From: CAZUHK01 sp964620345
Lineage (GTDB): Bacteria; Planctomycetota; Phycisphaerae; Phycisphaerales; Zrk34
Length of the DNA stretch: 60,875 nucleotides
NCBI GenBank assembly: GCA_964620345.1
Contig: CAZUHK010000002.1
Span: 1-60,875, forward strand
Direction of reading: 5' to 3'
Shown here: positions 23,601 through 32,904 of the stretch, piece by piece
Layout of the letters: every line of letters begins with the position of its first letter
Position numbering within the stretch: the first letter of the stretch is position 1
The notes under the pieces: generated by a model
Seen by the model: only the letters and a program-made list of their open reading frames with translations
The model's database searches: none
What the model was told of the DNA's origin: nothing
Translations under genes and position numbers: made by a program

Positions 23601-25007
23601 GCCGCGCAGGCCCATCCGGATCAGCCGATGTTCGCCTCGTTCGTCGAGCACGGCGATCTGGTCCGTCGCGCGATCGAGCGGCCGCAGCTCAACCGGCTCA
23701 CCGCCGCCATGCTCGTCAGCGGCGACGCCCGCCGCACCGCCATCGAGGCGCTGGGGTTGCTGCTCGACGCCGAGCAGTCCAATCGCACCACGGCCGAGGT
23801 GGTCGTGGACCTGCGTACGTTGGCCGACCGGCAGCCGACGTTCCTGGCGTTGCAGGATCTGCTGATGAAGCTCTACTGGCGCATGGAGCGGCGCGACGAC
23901 GCGGCACGGATCGCGGTGCGGACGATGCGCGTGCTGCCCCGCTCGGCCGAGGCCGCCTGGATGGCCGCCAACATGCTCTCGGCCGCCGGACGATGGACCG
24001 AGGCCGAGGACGCGGCCTGGGAGTACCAGCGGCGGCGCGGCCAGCGCACGCTCGCCTCGGACATGCTCATCGCCGAGTCCAAGCTGCGCCTGGGACAGGC
24101 CGGCGAGGTCGACGATCAACTCGAGCCGCACCTTCAGGTCCAACAGGCCGCGGGCGTCGCTGCGATGCTGCGTCAGACCCGGGCCCGCGCGCTGATCGAG
24201 CAGGGCGAGCACGAAAAGGCCCGGCAGATGCTTCTGCCGGCACTGGGCGATTCCCGTGAAGCCCGCATGGCTTTCATCCTGCTGGCGATGCGATCCTTCG
24301 ATGACCCCGGCCGAATCGAGCAGTGGTTCGGCGATGTCGAGCGGGCGATCCCCGATGGCGAAAAGCAGGAGCGCCTGACGCTGGCCGGCGCCTGGCAGGA
24401 GGCGGGCCAACGCGTGGGGCAACCGCCGTTGGTGCGGCGGGCCAACGCGATGATCGCCCAACTGATCGACCAGGGCTATCGCGAACCCCAGGTGTACTAG
24501 ACGCAGGGCGTGAACCACGAGGTGCAGGGCCAGATCGACCAGGCGATCGAGGCCTATCGCCGCGCGGTGGAAGGGGATCCGGACCTTGTGGTGTCCCACA
24601 ACAACCTCGCGATGCTGCTGCTCACGGGTGAGCGGCATGCGGAGGCGCTGCGACACGCCGAGCGGGCGATCAGCGCCGCGCCGCGGCGAGCCGCCTTCCA
24701 GGACACCTACGCCCTGGCGCTGATGGCCGCCGGCCGGACCGACGAGGCGGTCGACGCCGCCCGCCGCGCCGCCGCCCTGCAGCCGAACAACCCCGAGTTC
24801 TACATCACGCTGGCCGAGGCACTGGTCCAAGCCGACCGCGGCGAAGAAGCCCGCGAGGTCGTCGCCCGCCTCGATCAAGCCCTTCGCGATGTGGACACCC
24901 TCCCCGAGCCGCTGAGCCGACGGCTCGACGCGCTTCACAAGAAGCTGAGCGAACGTCCCGTGTTGCCCGATTCCCAACCGGTCGATGCGGCGATGAACGT
25001 CCGCTGA
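20652..25007 (+). pseudogene. Giant TPR protein, split by an in-frame TAG at 24498
   Basis: A 1,452-codon reading frame interrupted once, by TAG at codon 1283. The N-terminus has a basic stretch and one transmembrane helix (LLLVSVVVLLIVLIGGGLYL, about 15-34), so the protein is membrane-anchored with a large domain outside or inside the membrane. The rest is dozens of TPR repeats (for example GLAEVEAGDYAQAVRLLSGY). After the TAG the same frame continues with a perfect repeat (NHEVQGQIDQAIEAYRRAVE) straddling the stop. A product ending at 24500 would have 1,282 residues; a second ORF could start at the GTG at 24510 (165 aa). TPR proteins of this kind accompany Wzc/exosortase-type exopolysaccharide loci and may scaffold the assembly machinery. 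Nonsense mutation, sequencing error or readthrough are all possible. Confidence 0.8.
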
Positions 25008-25052
25008 CACTCCCGCCTCGCCCGTGTATCGGCCAACCCCAGGAACCCCGGC

Positions 25053-25952
25053 ATGAGTACGATCGACGCCCATCCAGCGCGCCGCCCTTACATGGTCATC
25101 GAGCCGCCCCGCGGCTGGGCGCCGCTGAACCTCCGCGAGCTCTGGCAGTACCGCGAAATGGTCTACCGCATGATGATGCGGGACATCAAGAGCCGCTACA
25201 AGCAGACCGCGCTGGGGCCGTTCTGGATCATCGTCATGCCGCTGATCTCCGCCGGGGTGTTCACGATCGTGTTCAACGGCATTGCCGGCCTCGAGCCCGG
25301 CGAAGGCCAGGCCGGCCAGACGCTTCACCCGATGGTGTTCATGTACGCGGGCCTGCTGATCTGGAACGCCTTCAACCGCGCCTTCAGTTCGACCTCCACC
25401 TGCATCCGCAGCCAGGGCGGACTGATCAACAAGGTCTACTTCCCCCGCCTGATCACGCCGATCATCGGGATCGCCGGTGGCCTGCTCGACCTGGCTTTGG
25501 GTTGCGTTCTGCTGGGCGTGATCATGTTCGCCACCGGCACGACGCCGACGCTCGCCATCCTCGCCACGCCCCTGTTCCTCCTGCTCGCATGGATGGTGGC
25601 GATCGCCTGGGGGCTGTGGATCGCCTCGCTCTCGGTGCGCTTCCGCGACCTGGGCTACGCCACGGGCTTCGTCGTCACCATCCTGATGTGGTTGACCCCC
25701 GTGGTCTGGCGGGGCAGTCTGCTGTTCGAGGGCGACAAAGTGCCGGCCCAGTGGCAGACGCTGGCGGAAGTCGGCTTCCAGCTCAACCCGCTCTACCACG
25801 TGGTCGAAGGTTTCCGCTGGGCCCTGATCGGTTACTCCGGCTGGCACGTCTCACCCCTGACGTTCATCAGTCTGGGCTTGACCGCCGTGGTGCTCGTCGC
25901 GGGCATGTACTTCTTCCGCCGCATCGATTCCAACGTCGCGGACTACATCTGA
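25053..25952 (+). CDS. wzm: ABC-2 polysaccharide exporter permease (Wzm)
   Basis: 299 residues. Six predicted membrane helices with the Wzm/KpsM-type cytosolic start (REMVYRMMMRDIKSRYKQTA, then LGPFWIIVMPLI) and the periplasmic NPLYHVVEGFRW motif near the end. It forms the channel through which an undecaprenyl-linked polysaccharide crosses the inner membrane, working with the ATPase encoded next. It begins 45 bases after the TPR reading frame and ends 50 bases before the ATPase gene. Family assignment is firm; substrate unknown. Confidence 0.92.
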   Translation: MSTIDAHPARRPYMVIEPPRGWAPLNLRELWQYREMVYRMMMRDIKSRYKQTALGPFWIIVMPLISAGVFTIVFNGIAGLEPGEGQAGQTLHPMVFMYAGLLIWNAFNRAFSSTSTCIRSQGGLINKVYFPRLITPIIGIAGGLLDLALGCVLLGVIMFATGTTPTLAILATPLFLLLAWMVAIAWGLWIASLSVRFRDLGYATGFVVTILMWLTPVVWRGSLLFEGDKVPAQWQTLAEVGFQLNPLYHVVEGFRWALIGYSGWHVSPLTFISLGLTAVVLVAGMYFFRRIDSNVADYI

Positions 25953-26002
25953 GCGGCCCACCGCCGCGACGGTGGCGCCCGCGTTTCTGATCAGCCACGC
26001 TT

Positions 26003-27334
26003 ATGTCCAACATCGCCATTAGAGTCGAAAACCTGGGCAAGCGGTTCGAGCTCGGCGAGCTCGGCACCGCGTCCGACCTCATCCGCAAGGCCCGCGGCCT
26101 GGGCCGACGCTTGCTTGGCTTCGGTCGCGACGGCCACGCAGCCGCTCGTCCCTGGGAGGACGAAACCGACCCCAACGCCTTCTGGGCGCTCAAAGGCATC
26201 GACTTCGAGGTCAACGAAGGCGAGGTGCTGGGCATCATCGGCCGAAACGGCGCCGGCAAGAGCACGCTGCTGAAGATCCTCTCCCGCATCACCGCGCCGT
26301 CCTGCGGGCGCATCGAGGCCTACGGCCGCATCGCTTCGCTGCTGGAAGTCGGCACCGGCTTCCACCAGGAACTCACCGGCCGAGAGAATATTTATCTCAA
26401 CGGCTCGATCCTCGGCATGACCCGCGCCGAGATCAACGCCAAGCTCGACGAGATCATCGACTTCGCCGGTGTTGAAAAGTTCGTCGATACACCGGTCAAG
26501 CGCTACTCATCGGGCATGAAGGTCCGCCTGGGCTTCGCCGTCGCCGCCCACCTCGAACCGGAAATCCTGATCGTCGATGAGGTGCTTTCGGTCGGTGATG
26601 TGGGTTTCCAGCGCAAGTGCCTGGGGAAGATGAACGCGGTTGCCAACAGCGGCCGGACAGTACTCTTCGTCAGTCATGTGATGCCAACGATTCAAGCGCT
26701 CTGCTCCCGAGCGATCCTTCTCGATGACGGACGGGTTGCTCTGGATTCAGATGCGTCGTCCACGGTCGGCGCGTACCTCGCCTCCTTCTCAGATGTCGCA
26801 TCGAGTGGAACGCTTGGCGCACGCGAAGATCGTGGAGGCAACGGCCGCGTACGCTTCACCGATATTGAGGTGATATCACCGCAGGGCATGCAGGTGGGTT
26901 CGGTCAGCTCAGGAGGTCCTGTCGTTTTTCGTATCGATTACGAAGTGAAGGGTGAACACGCGGGATTGGAAAGCGTCGTTGTTTGTATTGAGTTGCACGA
27001 CGAACACGATCAGACCGTCGGCTTGTATCGAACAAACTTCACCGGCCAGAACTTCCGGATCGGTGACCGCCGCGGGAGCTTCGAGTGCCGTCTTGAGCAT
27101 CTGCCGCTGACGATCGGCTCGTACCGCATCGATTTGTTCATGTCGGCCAGCGATGCAGAGGTTTTGGACTACGTGCAGGGCGCCGAGACGCTCACCGTTG
27201 AGGGCGGGGATTTCTTTGGCACGGGAAGCCCGGGTCAGCCGTCGCATTGTCGCATCCTCACGCCGTTCCAATGGGCGCACAGCCCAGGTCGCGCGCACGA
27301 TACGCTCCATCCTGAAAAGCTCAGCCATGTCTGA
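26003..27334 (+). CDS. wzt: ABC polysaccharide exporter ATPase (Wzt) with C-terminal glycan-binding domain
   Basis: 443 residues. ATPase domain: Walker A GIIGRNGAGKSTLLKIL near 76-92, signature YSSGMKVRLGFAVA near 167, Walker B ILIVDEVLSVGDVGF near 188, and the switch His in VLFVSHVMPTIQ. Residues about 285-425 form a Wzt-type beta-sandwich domain (FRIDYEVKGEHAGLESVVVC and following), which in known systems recognises the terminal modification of the finished glycan and licenses export. The C-terminal third is visibly less GC-rich than the ATPase part, as if exchanged to match a new glycan. The next ORF starts inside its stop (ATGTCTGA). Confidence 0.92.
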   Translation: MSNIAIRVENLGKRFELGELGTASDLIRKARGLGRRLLGFGRDGHAAARPWEDETDPNAFWALKGIDFEVNEGEVLGIIGRNGAGKSTLLKILSRITAPSCGRIEAYGRIASLLEVGTGFHQELTGRENIYLNGSILGMTRAEINAKLDEIIDFAGVEKFVDTPVKRYSSGMKVRLGFAVAAHLEPEILIVDEVLSVGDVGFQRKCLGKMNAVANSGRTVLFVSHVMPTIQALCSRAILLDDGRVALDSDASSTVGAYLASFSDVASSGTLGAREDRGGNGRVRFTDIEVISPQGMQVGSVSSGGPVVFRIDYEVKGEHAGLESVVVCIELHDEHDQTVGLYRTNFTGQNFRIGDRRGSFECRLEHLPLTIGSYRIDLFMSASDAEVLDYVQGAETLTVEGGDFFGTGSPGQPSHCRILTPFQWAHSPGRAHDTLHPEKLSHV

Positions 27335-27473
27335 CAAAGCCGCAATTGCGACGCTGGCTGTCGAAGGCGCCATCACCGCTGAAGAGCTGGTGTATACGTA
27401 CGCCCTTGAAACAAGCGACTACTTTCTCCACGTCGCGGGTTCTGGACACGGTATGGCAGCGCTCACCAACTGA
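27327..27473 (+). CDS. 48-aa ORF after wzt, unrecognised
   Basis: Reads MSDKAAIATLAVEGAITAEE at its start and SGHGMAALTN at its end. The start overlaps the wzt stop codon and the glycosyltransferase gene begins six bases after its stop, so position favours translation. The base composition matches the A/T-richer tail of wzt. It may be the remnant of a gene lost when this junction was rearranged. No family recognised. Confidence 0.35.
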   Translation: MSDKAAIATLAVEGAITAEELVYTYALETSDYFLHVAGSGHGMAALTN

Positions 27474-27479
27474 CACACC

Positions 27480-28481
27480 ATGAACTGCCCTTCGTACTCA
27501 TCTGCTGATCGCGATGGAGAGTTCAGATCGCTCGAAGTCCCGGTCGTGCTGGTCGTATTCAATCGGCCCGACTGCACGCGCCGGGTGATCGATGCGCTGG
27601 CCCAGGTGCGGCCGAGCCGGCTGTACGTCGCCGCGGATGGGCCGCGGCACGCGGAGGATGAGCCCAAGTGCCAGGCGGTGCGGGCGTTGTTTGACGGCCT
27701 GCCGTGGGACTGTGAAGTCCGGCGAAACTTTTCAGAAGTGAACCTCGGCTGCGGGCGACGCCTGCCGACGGGGTTGGACTGGGTCTTCGAGCAGGAGCAG
27801 CGGGCGATCATCCTCGAAGATGATTGCGTGCCGCACCCGAGCTTCTTTCCTTACTGCCAAGCGCTGCTTGATCGCTATGCGGACGACCCCACCGTGGGCT
27901 GCATCAGCGGCGACACGATCGCCGAGGCCGGCGGGTTCGGCCAGGCCAGCTACCGCTTCTCCTGGCTGCCGCTGATCTGGGGCTGGGCGACGTGGCGTCG
28001 GGCGTGGGCGAAGTACGATCATTACCTGAGCGACTGGCCGGCGTCGAAATCGGAGAGATTCCTTCGCAAGCGGCTGGGCGAACGGCTGATGCGGCGAACC
28101 TGGGCGGAATGGTTCGACGAGGCCAAAGCCAAGGGCGACGGGTTTAGTGTGTGGGACTACCAGTGGAGCTATGCGTGCCTGCGGCACGGGATGAAGTCGA
28201 TTCATCCACGGCAACTGCTGGTGAGCAACATCGGCGTCGGGCCCGGCGCGACCCATACCGGCGGCGGTTACGGCGGGCCTCGCATGGCTCGGCCGATGCA
28301 ACGCATGCAACTGCCGCTGGTCCCTCCGACCAGCGATCAAGTGGATCAGCCGGTGGACACGGCATTGTTCCATGCGGTGCACCGGTTTGTGCGCCGCCGG
28401 CAGGTGCCGTGGCCCAAGCGGGTACGGCACGCCGTGGGACACGGGCGGCGGCGACTGGCGGCGAGTCTGGGCATGGCATGA
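27480..28481 (+). CDS. GT2-like (GT-A fold) glycosyltransferase
   Basis: 333 residues. The N-terminal VPVVLVVFNRPDCTRRVIDA and the metal-binding acidic motif AIILEDDCVPHPSFF near residue 110 define a GT-A nucleotide-sugar enzyme of the HlpA-like group in the GT2 superfamily. The FSWLPLIWGWATWRRAW stretch near 160-176 is typical of this subgroup. The C-terminal 40 residues are basic. Donor and acceptor are unknown. First gene of the long glycosyltransferase run; its stop overlaps the next start (ATGA). Confidence 0.82.
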   Translation: MNCPSYSSADRDGEFRSLEVPVVLVVFNRPDCTRRVIDALAQVRPSRLYVAADGPRHAEDEPKCQAVRALFDGLPWDCEVRRNFSEVNLGCGRRLPTGLDWVFEQEQRAIILEDDCVPHPSFFPYCQALLDRYADDPTVGCISGDTIAEAGGFGQASYRFSWLPLIWGWATWRRAWAKYDHYLSDWPASKSERFLRKRLGERLMRRTWAEWFDEAKAKGDGFSVWDYQWSYACLRHGMKSIHPRQLLVSNIGVGPGATHTGGGYGGPRMARPMQRMQLPLVPPTSDQVDQPVDTALFHAVHRFVRRRQVPWPKRVRHAVGHGRRRLAASLGMA

Positions 28482-29797
28482 GCATGCGGATCGTTCATCT
28501 CAGCGCATCCGACCTGGCCGGCGGCGCGGCGCGGGCGGCGTTTCGGCTGCACCGGGCGCTGTCGGACCAGGGCATCGATTCACGCATGCTGGTTCGCTCC
28601 AGGCGCTCACTGGATGATCGGGTGATTCCGGTGGGCCATGCACGGGGCGTTGGTGCGAAGGTCAAGTCGCGATGGATCGATCGGACCGTCCGCAAGGCAG
28701 CGCGTCGATATGCCCGCACTCGCCCCGCGGGTTTTGACCCGTTCACCGACGATCGTTGCGGGGCGGGGGAACATCTGCTGCGGATGCTGCCCGACTGCGA
28801 CATCATCAACCTGCACTGGGTCAAGGGGCTGATCGATTTTCGGCGGTTCTTCGCCGGCCTGCCGCCGCGGGTCAGGATCGTCTGGACATTGCACGACATG
28901 AACGCGCTGACCGGCGGATGCCATTACGATCATGAATGCGGCCGGTTTATGACCGGTTGCGGCGCCTGCCCGCAACTGGGCTCGACCGATGCGAACGATC
29001 TGTCCGCGGCCGTTTTCGCCCGCAAGCGCGCGGCGTTCGAGCAGATCGATGCGGATCGCATGCGGATCGTGACACCGAGCCGATGGCTGGCGGGCCTGGC
29101 AGAGCGATCGCCGCTGTTGGGCCGCTTCAATGTGGAAGTGATCCCCAACGGCATCGACACCGACGCCTTCGCGCCACGCGACCGCATCTTGGCGCGGCGG
29201 ACGCTGGGGCTGCCCGAAGGTGCGAAGGTGCTCGCTTTCGTCGCCCACGGCTTGGAAGGTCGCAGGAAGGGCTTCGACCTGCTGCAGCGGACGCTGGCCA
29301 ACATCGCCGACGTGCCCGGGCTGCATCTTCTGTCGGCCGGGGCCATGCACGAATTGCACAACATTCCGGTGCCGCACCTGAGTCTCGGCCCGGTCGATCA
29401 GGAGCGGTTGCTTTCGCTGGTCTACAGCGCGGCGGATGTGTTCGTGATTCCGTCGTTGCAGGACAATCTTCCGAATACGGTGATCGAATCGCTGGCCTGC
29501 GGCACGCCGGTCGTCGGTTTCGATGTCGGAGGCATTCCCGAAATGGTCGAACCAGGCCGCACCGGCTGGCTGGCTCCGGTCGGCGACGCCGCGGCGCTGG
29601 CCGATGCGATCGCCGCGGCACTCGAGCACGCCGATACGCTGCCCGCCATGGCGCGGACCTGTCGCGCCGCGGCGGTCGATCGGTACGACCTGTCCGTGCA
29701 GGCGCAGAACTACACGCGGTTCTACCGTGCCATCCTCGACAACCAGCCGCTGCCCGCGACCGTCCCCGCGGCCCGACTCGTCGGGAGCCCGGCATGA
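28478..29797 (+). CDS. GT4 glycosyltransferase
   Basis: 439 residues, GT-B fold. The N-terminus MRIVHLSASDLAGGAARAAF is the subgroup that often acts in colanic-acid-like pathways. The acceptor-domain motif NLHWVKGLIDF and HDMNALTGGCHYD (about 115-145) and the C-terminal donor site FVIPSLQDNLPNTVIESLAC near 324 with GTPVVGFDVGGIPE follow. A retaining enzyme, soluble or membrane-associated. Coupled to its neighbours on both sides by ATGA overlaps. Confidence 0.88.
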   Translation: MSMRIVHLSASDLAGGAARAAFRLHRALSDQGIDSRMLVRSRRSLDDRVIPVGHARGVGAKVKSRWIDRTVRKAARRYARTRPAGFDPFTDDRCGAGEHLLRMLPDCDIINLHWVKGLIDFRRFFAGLPPRVRIVWTLHDMNALTGGCHYDHECGRFMTGCGACPQLGSTDANDLSAAVFARKRAAFEQIDADRMRIVTPSRWLAGLAERSPLLGRFNVEVIPNGIDTDAFAPRDRILARRTLGLPEGAKVLAFVAHGLEGRRKGFDLLQRTLANIADVPGLHLLSAGAMHELHNIPVPHLSLGPVDQERLLSLVYSAADVFVIPSLQDNLPNTVIESLACGTPVVGFDVGGIPEMVEPGRTGWLAPVGDAAALADAIAAALEHADTLPAMARTCRAAAVDRYDLSVQAQNYTRFYRAILDNQPLPATVPAARLVGSPA

Positions 29798-30702
29798 GGC
29801 AGACCGGCAAGATCACCCTCGTCACCCCGACCTACGCGAAAGATCTGGAACGCTTCCGCTTCCAACGCGAATCGATCGAGCGGCTGGGCATCTGCGATCG
29901 CATCCGACACCTCGCCGTGGTCGATCACGAAGATCTGCCGCTGTTCAAAGACATCGGGTTCGACCGCAACCTCGACATTCTCTCGACGCGCCAGGTGCTG
30001 CCGCGCAAGATCGAACAACGCCGCGCCGCCCGCGGTTACCGGCGACGTGACCCGCGCTACTGGCTGACCCCCAAACCGCTGCACGGATGGATGGTCCAGC
30101 AGATCATCAAGCTCGCCGCGGTCGAGGCGGTCGACACCGAAGGCATCGTTTCACTGGACTGCGACACGTTCTTCGTTCGGCCGATCGACCACGGCGACTA
30201 CTTCGCCGAAGACGGCCGGATGCTGCTGTTCGAGGAAGATGTCAAGGCCCCGGCGAAGTTCATGGATTGGGTGATCAGCGCGATGAAGTTTCTGAAGGTC
30301 CGGCTGAACCAGGCGCCGGTCAACGTCTACACCTTCTCCGCGGTGCCCATGCACTGCGGCGTCATCGCCGACCTCAAGCGACACATCGAGAAGGTTCACG
30401 GATGCGCTTGGGACCGGGCGATCATCGCGGGCAACGTTTTTGAGTATTCATTGCACGGCGTGTACGCGAGGTTTGTCGATCAGTGCGCCCGGCAGGTCGC
30501 GGTCGAACCGACTTTGACGCTGCACCTGTGGAACCGTGAAGACATGGCGGGTTTCGCGGACCATTTCGCCCAGCGTGTGGCGAACTCAAGCGCCAAGGCC
30601 GCGATGATTCAGGGCAACATGGGCCTGTCGCCGCAGGTGTACGGGCCAACCGTTCGCCAGGCATGGCAGCACAGCTCCAGCATGGCGTCGATCCCCGCGT
30701 GA
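29794..30702 (+). CDS. DUF6492-like glycosyltransferase
   Basis: 302 residues. Begins ITLVTPTYAKDLERFRFQRE and carries the acidic SLDCDTFFVRP motif near residue 121, a DxD-type nucleotide-sugar/metal site, consistent with the GT-A-like DUF6492 family found in polysaccharide loci. The tail region GNVFEYSLHGVYARFVD near 215 is also typical. Enzymatic activity is inferred from the fold and context only. ATGA overlap upstream, GTGA overlap downstream. Confidence 0.7.
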   Translation: MRQTGKITLVTPTYAKDLERFRFQRESIERLGICDRIRHLAVVDHEDLPLFKDIGFDRNLDILSTRQVLPRKIEQRRAARGYRRRDPRYWLTPKPLHGWMVQQIIKLAAVEAVDTEGIVSLDCDTFFVRPIDHGDYFAEDGRMLLFEEDVKAPAKFMDWVISAMKFLKVRLNQAPVNVYTFSAVPMHCGVIADLKRHIEKVHGCAWDRAIIAGNVFEYSLHGVYARFVDQCARQVAVEPTLTLHLWNREDMAGFADHFAQRVANSSAKAAMIQGNMGLSPQVYGPTVRQAWQHSSSMASIPA

Positions 30703-30944
30703 AGCATTTCGCCCGTCAGATCGTGCGGACAGCGCGAAGGCCATGGGTCTGGCGACAGGCCATGCGGGACGTGCTCTCGCGCGACATCAACGGGTGTGCG
30801 GATCCGCAACTGTTGCGTCGTTTGAGCTACGGCTGGGGCAACTTCTACTACCGTGCGGGGATGCACCTGCTCTCGCTCGCCGCGGTACAGGCGTGCCACC
30901 ACGATGCACTCGCCGAAGAATTCTGCGACGGATTGCCCCGATGA
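30699..30944 (+). CDS. 81-aa ORF, possibly a truncated enzyme
   Basis: GTG start overlapping the previous stop (GTGA) and a stop overlapping the next ATG, so it is embedded in the coupled chain and probably translated. It reads KHFARQIVRTARRPWVWRQA, then LLRRLSYGWGNFYYRAGMHL. The YGWGN stretch vaguely recalls the N-terminus of a class I methyltransferase family whose catalytic part would be missing here; this is a weak impression. Function unknown. Confidence 0.5.
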   Translation: MKHFARQIVRTARRPWVWRQAMRDVLSRDINGCADPQLLRRLSYGWGNFYYRAGMHLLSLAAVQACHHDALAEEFCDGLPR

Positions 30945-31948
30945 AAGTCCACCTCGCCAACGCGTATCCTCAGATGCCGCGGAGTTACATCCCGCTGGTG
31001 CGGGAACTGGCGACGCAGGATCGCTTCGGCCAGCACACGCTCGTGGACGAGCCCGAGGCGGCCGACCTGATCTGGTTCGTCGACGCGCGCAGCGACTTCA
31101 AGGACTGGTACCTAACGCGGCTTCGTCGCCATCCGCTCGTGCGAAGGTTTCCCGAGCGCTGCATGATGTACAACGAGATATCCAACGGCTGGCCGGCACT
31201 GCCGGGCGTCTTCGTCTCGCCGCCGAGGTCGCGGTTCGACCGGCGCCGCCAGCGGTCGTGCGGCTACATCGTGGGTTCGCTGAACCCGCGCTGCGAGGAG
31301 CCGGCCGACACACCGGCCCAACGCGATCTGCTCTACTCCTTCGCGGGTCGGCCCGTCTGCCCGATGCGACACGCGCTGATGAACATCGCCCACCGGCGCG
31401 GCCTGATCGAAGACACCAGCGGCTACAACTTCTTCACCGGCACCCTCGACGAACGCCTACGTCGGCAACAGGCCGAGTACGCCCACACGATCCGACGGTC
31501 GAGTTTCGTGCTTTGTCCCCGTGGCATCGCGACCTCGTCTTATCGTGCCTACGAGTCCATGGCGGCCGGGCGATGCCCGGTCATCATCAGCGATGAATGG
31601 GTGCCGCCGGCCGGGCCGGATTGGGAAGAGTTCGCCGTGTTCGTGGCCGAAGATGAAGTCGGCAAGATGCCTCAACTGCTCGAATCACTCGAAGACGAAG
31701 CGGCGCAGCGGGGGCGGCTGGCTCGGGAAGCATACGACGAATGGTTCGGTCCGAACGTGCGCTTCCACCGCATGATCGACTGGTGCGGGGAGGTGTTCGC
31801 AAGCCGGCGCTGGCCCGAGCGGGTCGTCCAGTGGCTGCCCAACCGACAGGCGCTGGATCAGCGGGCAATGGATCTCAAGGTGGGCGCCAAGCGCCGAATC
31901 AAGCGACTGGTCAGGAAAAAGGCCGCGCCCTCGGGAGCCACCGCATGA
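30941..31948 (+). CDS. Exostosin/GT47-like glycosyltransferase
   Basis: 335 residues. The core SFVLCPRGIATSSYRAYESM near residues 187-206 followed by GRCPVIISDEWVPP is the conserved donor-site region of exostosin-family (GT47) enzymes, with FYSFAGR-type DLLYSFAGRPVCPMRHALMN before it. In bacteria these act in capsule or O-antigen synthesis. The N-terminal part is short compared with eukaryotic members. A basic C-terminus (AKRRIKRLVRKKA) may hold it at the membrane. ATGA overlaps on both sides. Confidence 0.8.
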   Translation: MKVHLANAYPQMPRSYIPLVRELATQDRFGQHTLVDEPEAADLIWFVDARSDFKDWYLTRLRRHPLVRRFPERCMMYNEISNGWPALPGVFVSPPRSRFDRRRQRSCGYIVGSLNPRCEEPADTPAQRDLLYSFAGRPVCPMRHALMNIAHRRGLIEDTSGYNFFTGTLDERLRRQQAEYAHTIRRSSFVLCPRGIATSSYRAYESMAAGRCPVIISDEWVPPAGPDWEEFAVFVAEDEVGKMPQLLESLEDEAAQRGRLAREAYDEWFGPNVRFHRMIDWCGEVFASRRWPERVVQWLPNRQALDQRAMDLKVGAKRRIKRLVRKKAAPSGATA

Positions 31949-32904
31949 GCGCGTGGCCGAAGATCAGCATCATCACGCCGTCGTTTAATCAGGCGGCCTT
32001 CCTCGAGCAAACGATGCGATCGGTGCTCGAGCAGGGATATCCAAATCTCGAGTACATCGTCATCGATGGCGGCAGCACCGACCAGAGCGTCGAGGTCATC
32101 CGCCGGTACGAGGATCGGCTGGCGTACTGGGTCAGTGAAACCGACCGCGGCCAGGCCCACGCGATCAACAAGGGCCTGGCCCGGGCAACCGGCGACGTGG
32201 TCGCCTTTATCAACAGCGATGATCTGTATCTGCCCGGCGCGTTGCTGGCGGTCGGTGACCGATTCCAACAGGAGCCACACACCCGATGGCTCGCCGGCGG
32301 TGTGTTGATGTTCGGCGAGCCGCAGGGCCTGCGCAATCCGCAATGGTGGCAGGCGCCCTGGCCGCCGGCCGATGCCGCGGCCTGCGTTTACAAGAACTAC
32401 GAGGCGCCTCAGCCGGGCATGTTCTGGCGCCGGCAAATGGTCGAGCAGGTCGGCTTGTTCGATGAGCGGTATCGCTACTGCTTCGATCATGACCTGTACG
32501 TGCGGTTGCTCCTGGCTGGCGTCACGTGCGAAGTGATCGACCGCCCGCTCGCCGCGTATCGCTTCCATGGCAGCAGCAAGAGCGTCGCCGAGGCCAGCGG
32601 CTTCACGAAGGATTTCGCCGCCGTCCGCGAGCGCTACGAGTCGCAGCTCCCCGCCGGCCGCCGCCGCGCCGAAGCGCGTCTCGCCGCGCGGCGCAATGCG
32701 CGCACCGGCGTCTACGGCGCGTTCAACAAGGCGATCCGGCTCGCCGGTGAGCGACACCGCTGGCTGGCGTGGCGGGAGTGGTTCCTAGCGGTGCGAAGCC
32801 GGCCTTCACTCGCGCTGTCCCGCTCGTCCCTGGGTTGCCTCAAGCAGGTGGCCCGCGGCTCGCTGAGGTGGGGCAGCGCCGGGGTGGAGGCATCGGAACG
32901 ATGA
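31945..32904 (+). CDS. GT2 glycosyltransferase
   Basis: 319 residues, GT-A fold, inverting. ISIITPSFNQAAFLEQTMRS at the N-terminus, YIVIDGGSTDQSVEVI near 38, the metal-binding FINSDDLYLPGA near 88 and the acceptor-side FDERYRYCFDHDLYVRLLLA near 172. The C-terminal 70 residues are basic and variable. Donor unknown. Start and stop both overlap neighbours by ATGA. Confidence 0.88.
   Translation: MSAWPKISIITPSFNQAAFLEQTMRSVLEQGYPNLEYIVIDGGSTDQSVEVIRRYEDRLAYWVSETDRGQAHAINKGLARATGDVVAFINSDDLYLPGALLAVGDRFQQEPHTRWLAGGVLMFGEPQGLRNPQWWQAPWPPADAAACVYKNYEAPQPGMFWRRQMVEQVGLFDERYRYCFDHDLYVRLLLAGVTCEVIDRPLAAYRFHGSSKSVAEASGFTKDFAAVRERYESQLPAGRRRAEARLAARRNARTGVYGAFNKAIRLAGERHRWLAWREWFLAVRSRPSLALSRSSLGCLKQVARGSLRWGSAGVEASER

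Noticed and set aside
22875..25847. 990-codon minus-strand frame opposite the TPR and wzm genes
   Set aside because: Same codon-composition artefact; it runs across two unrelated plus-strand genes and a real intergenic spacer, and shows no motif.
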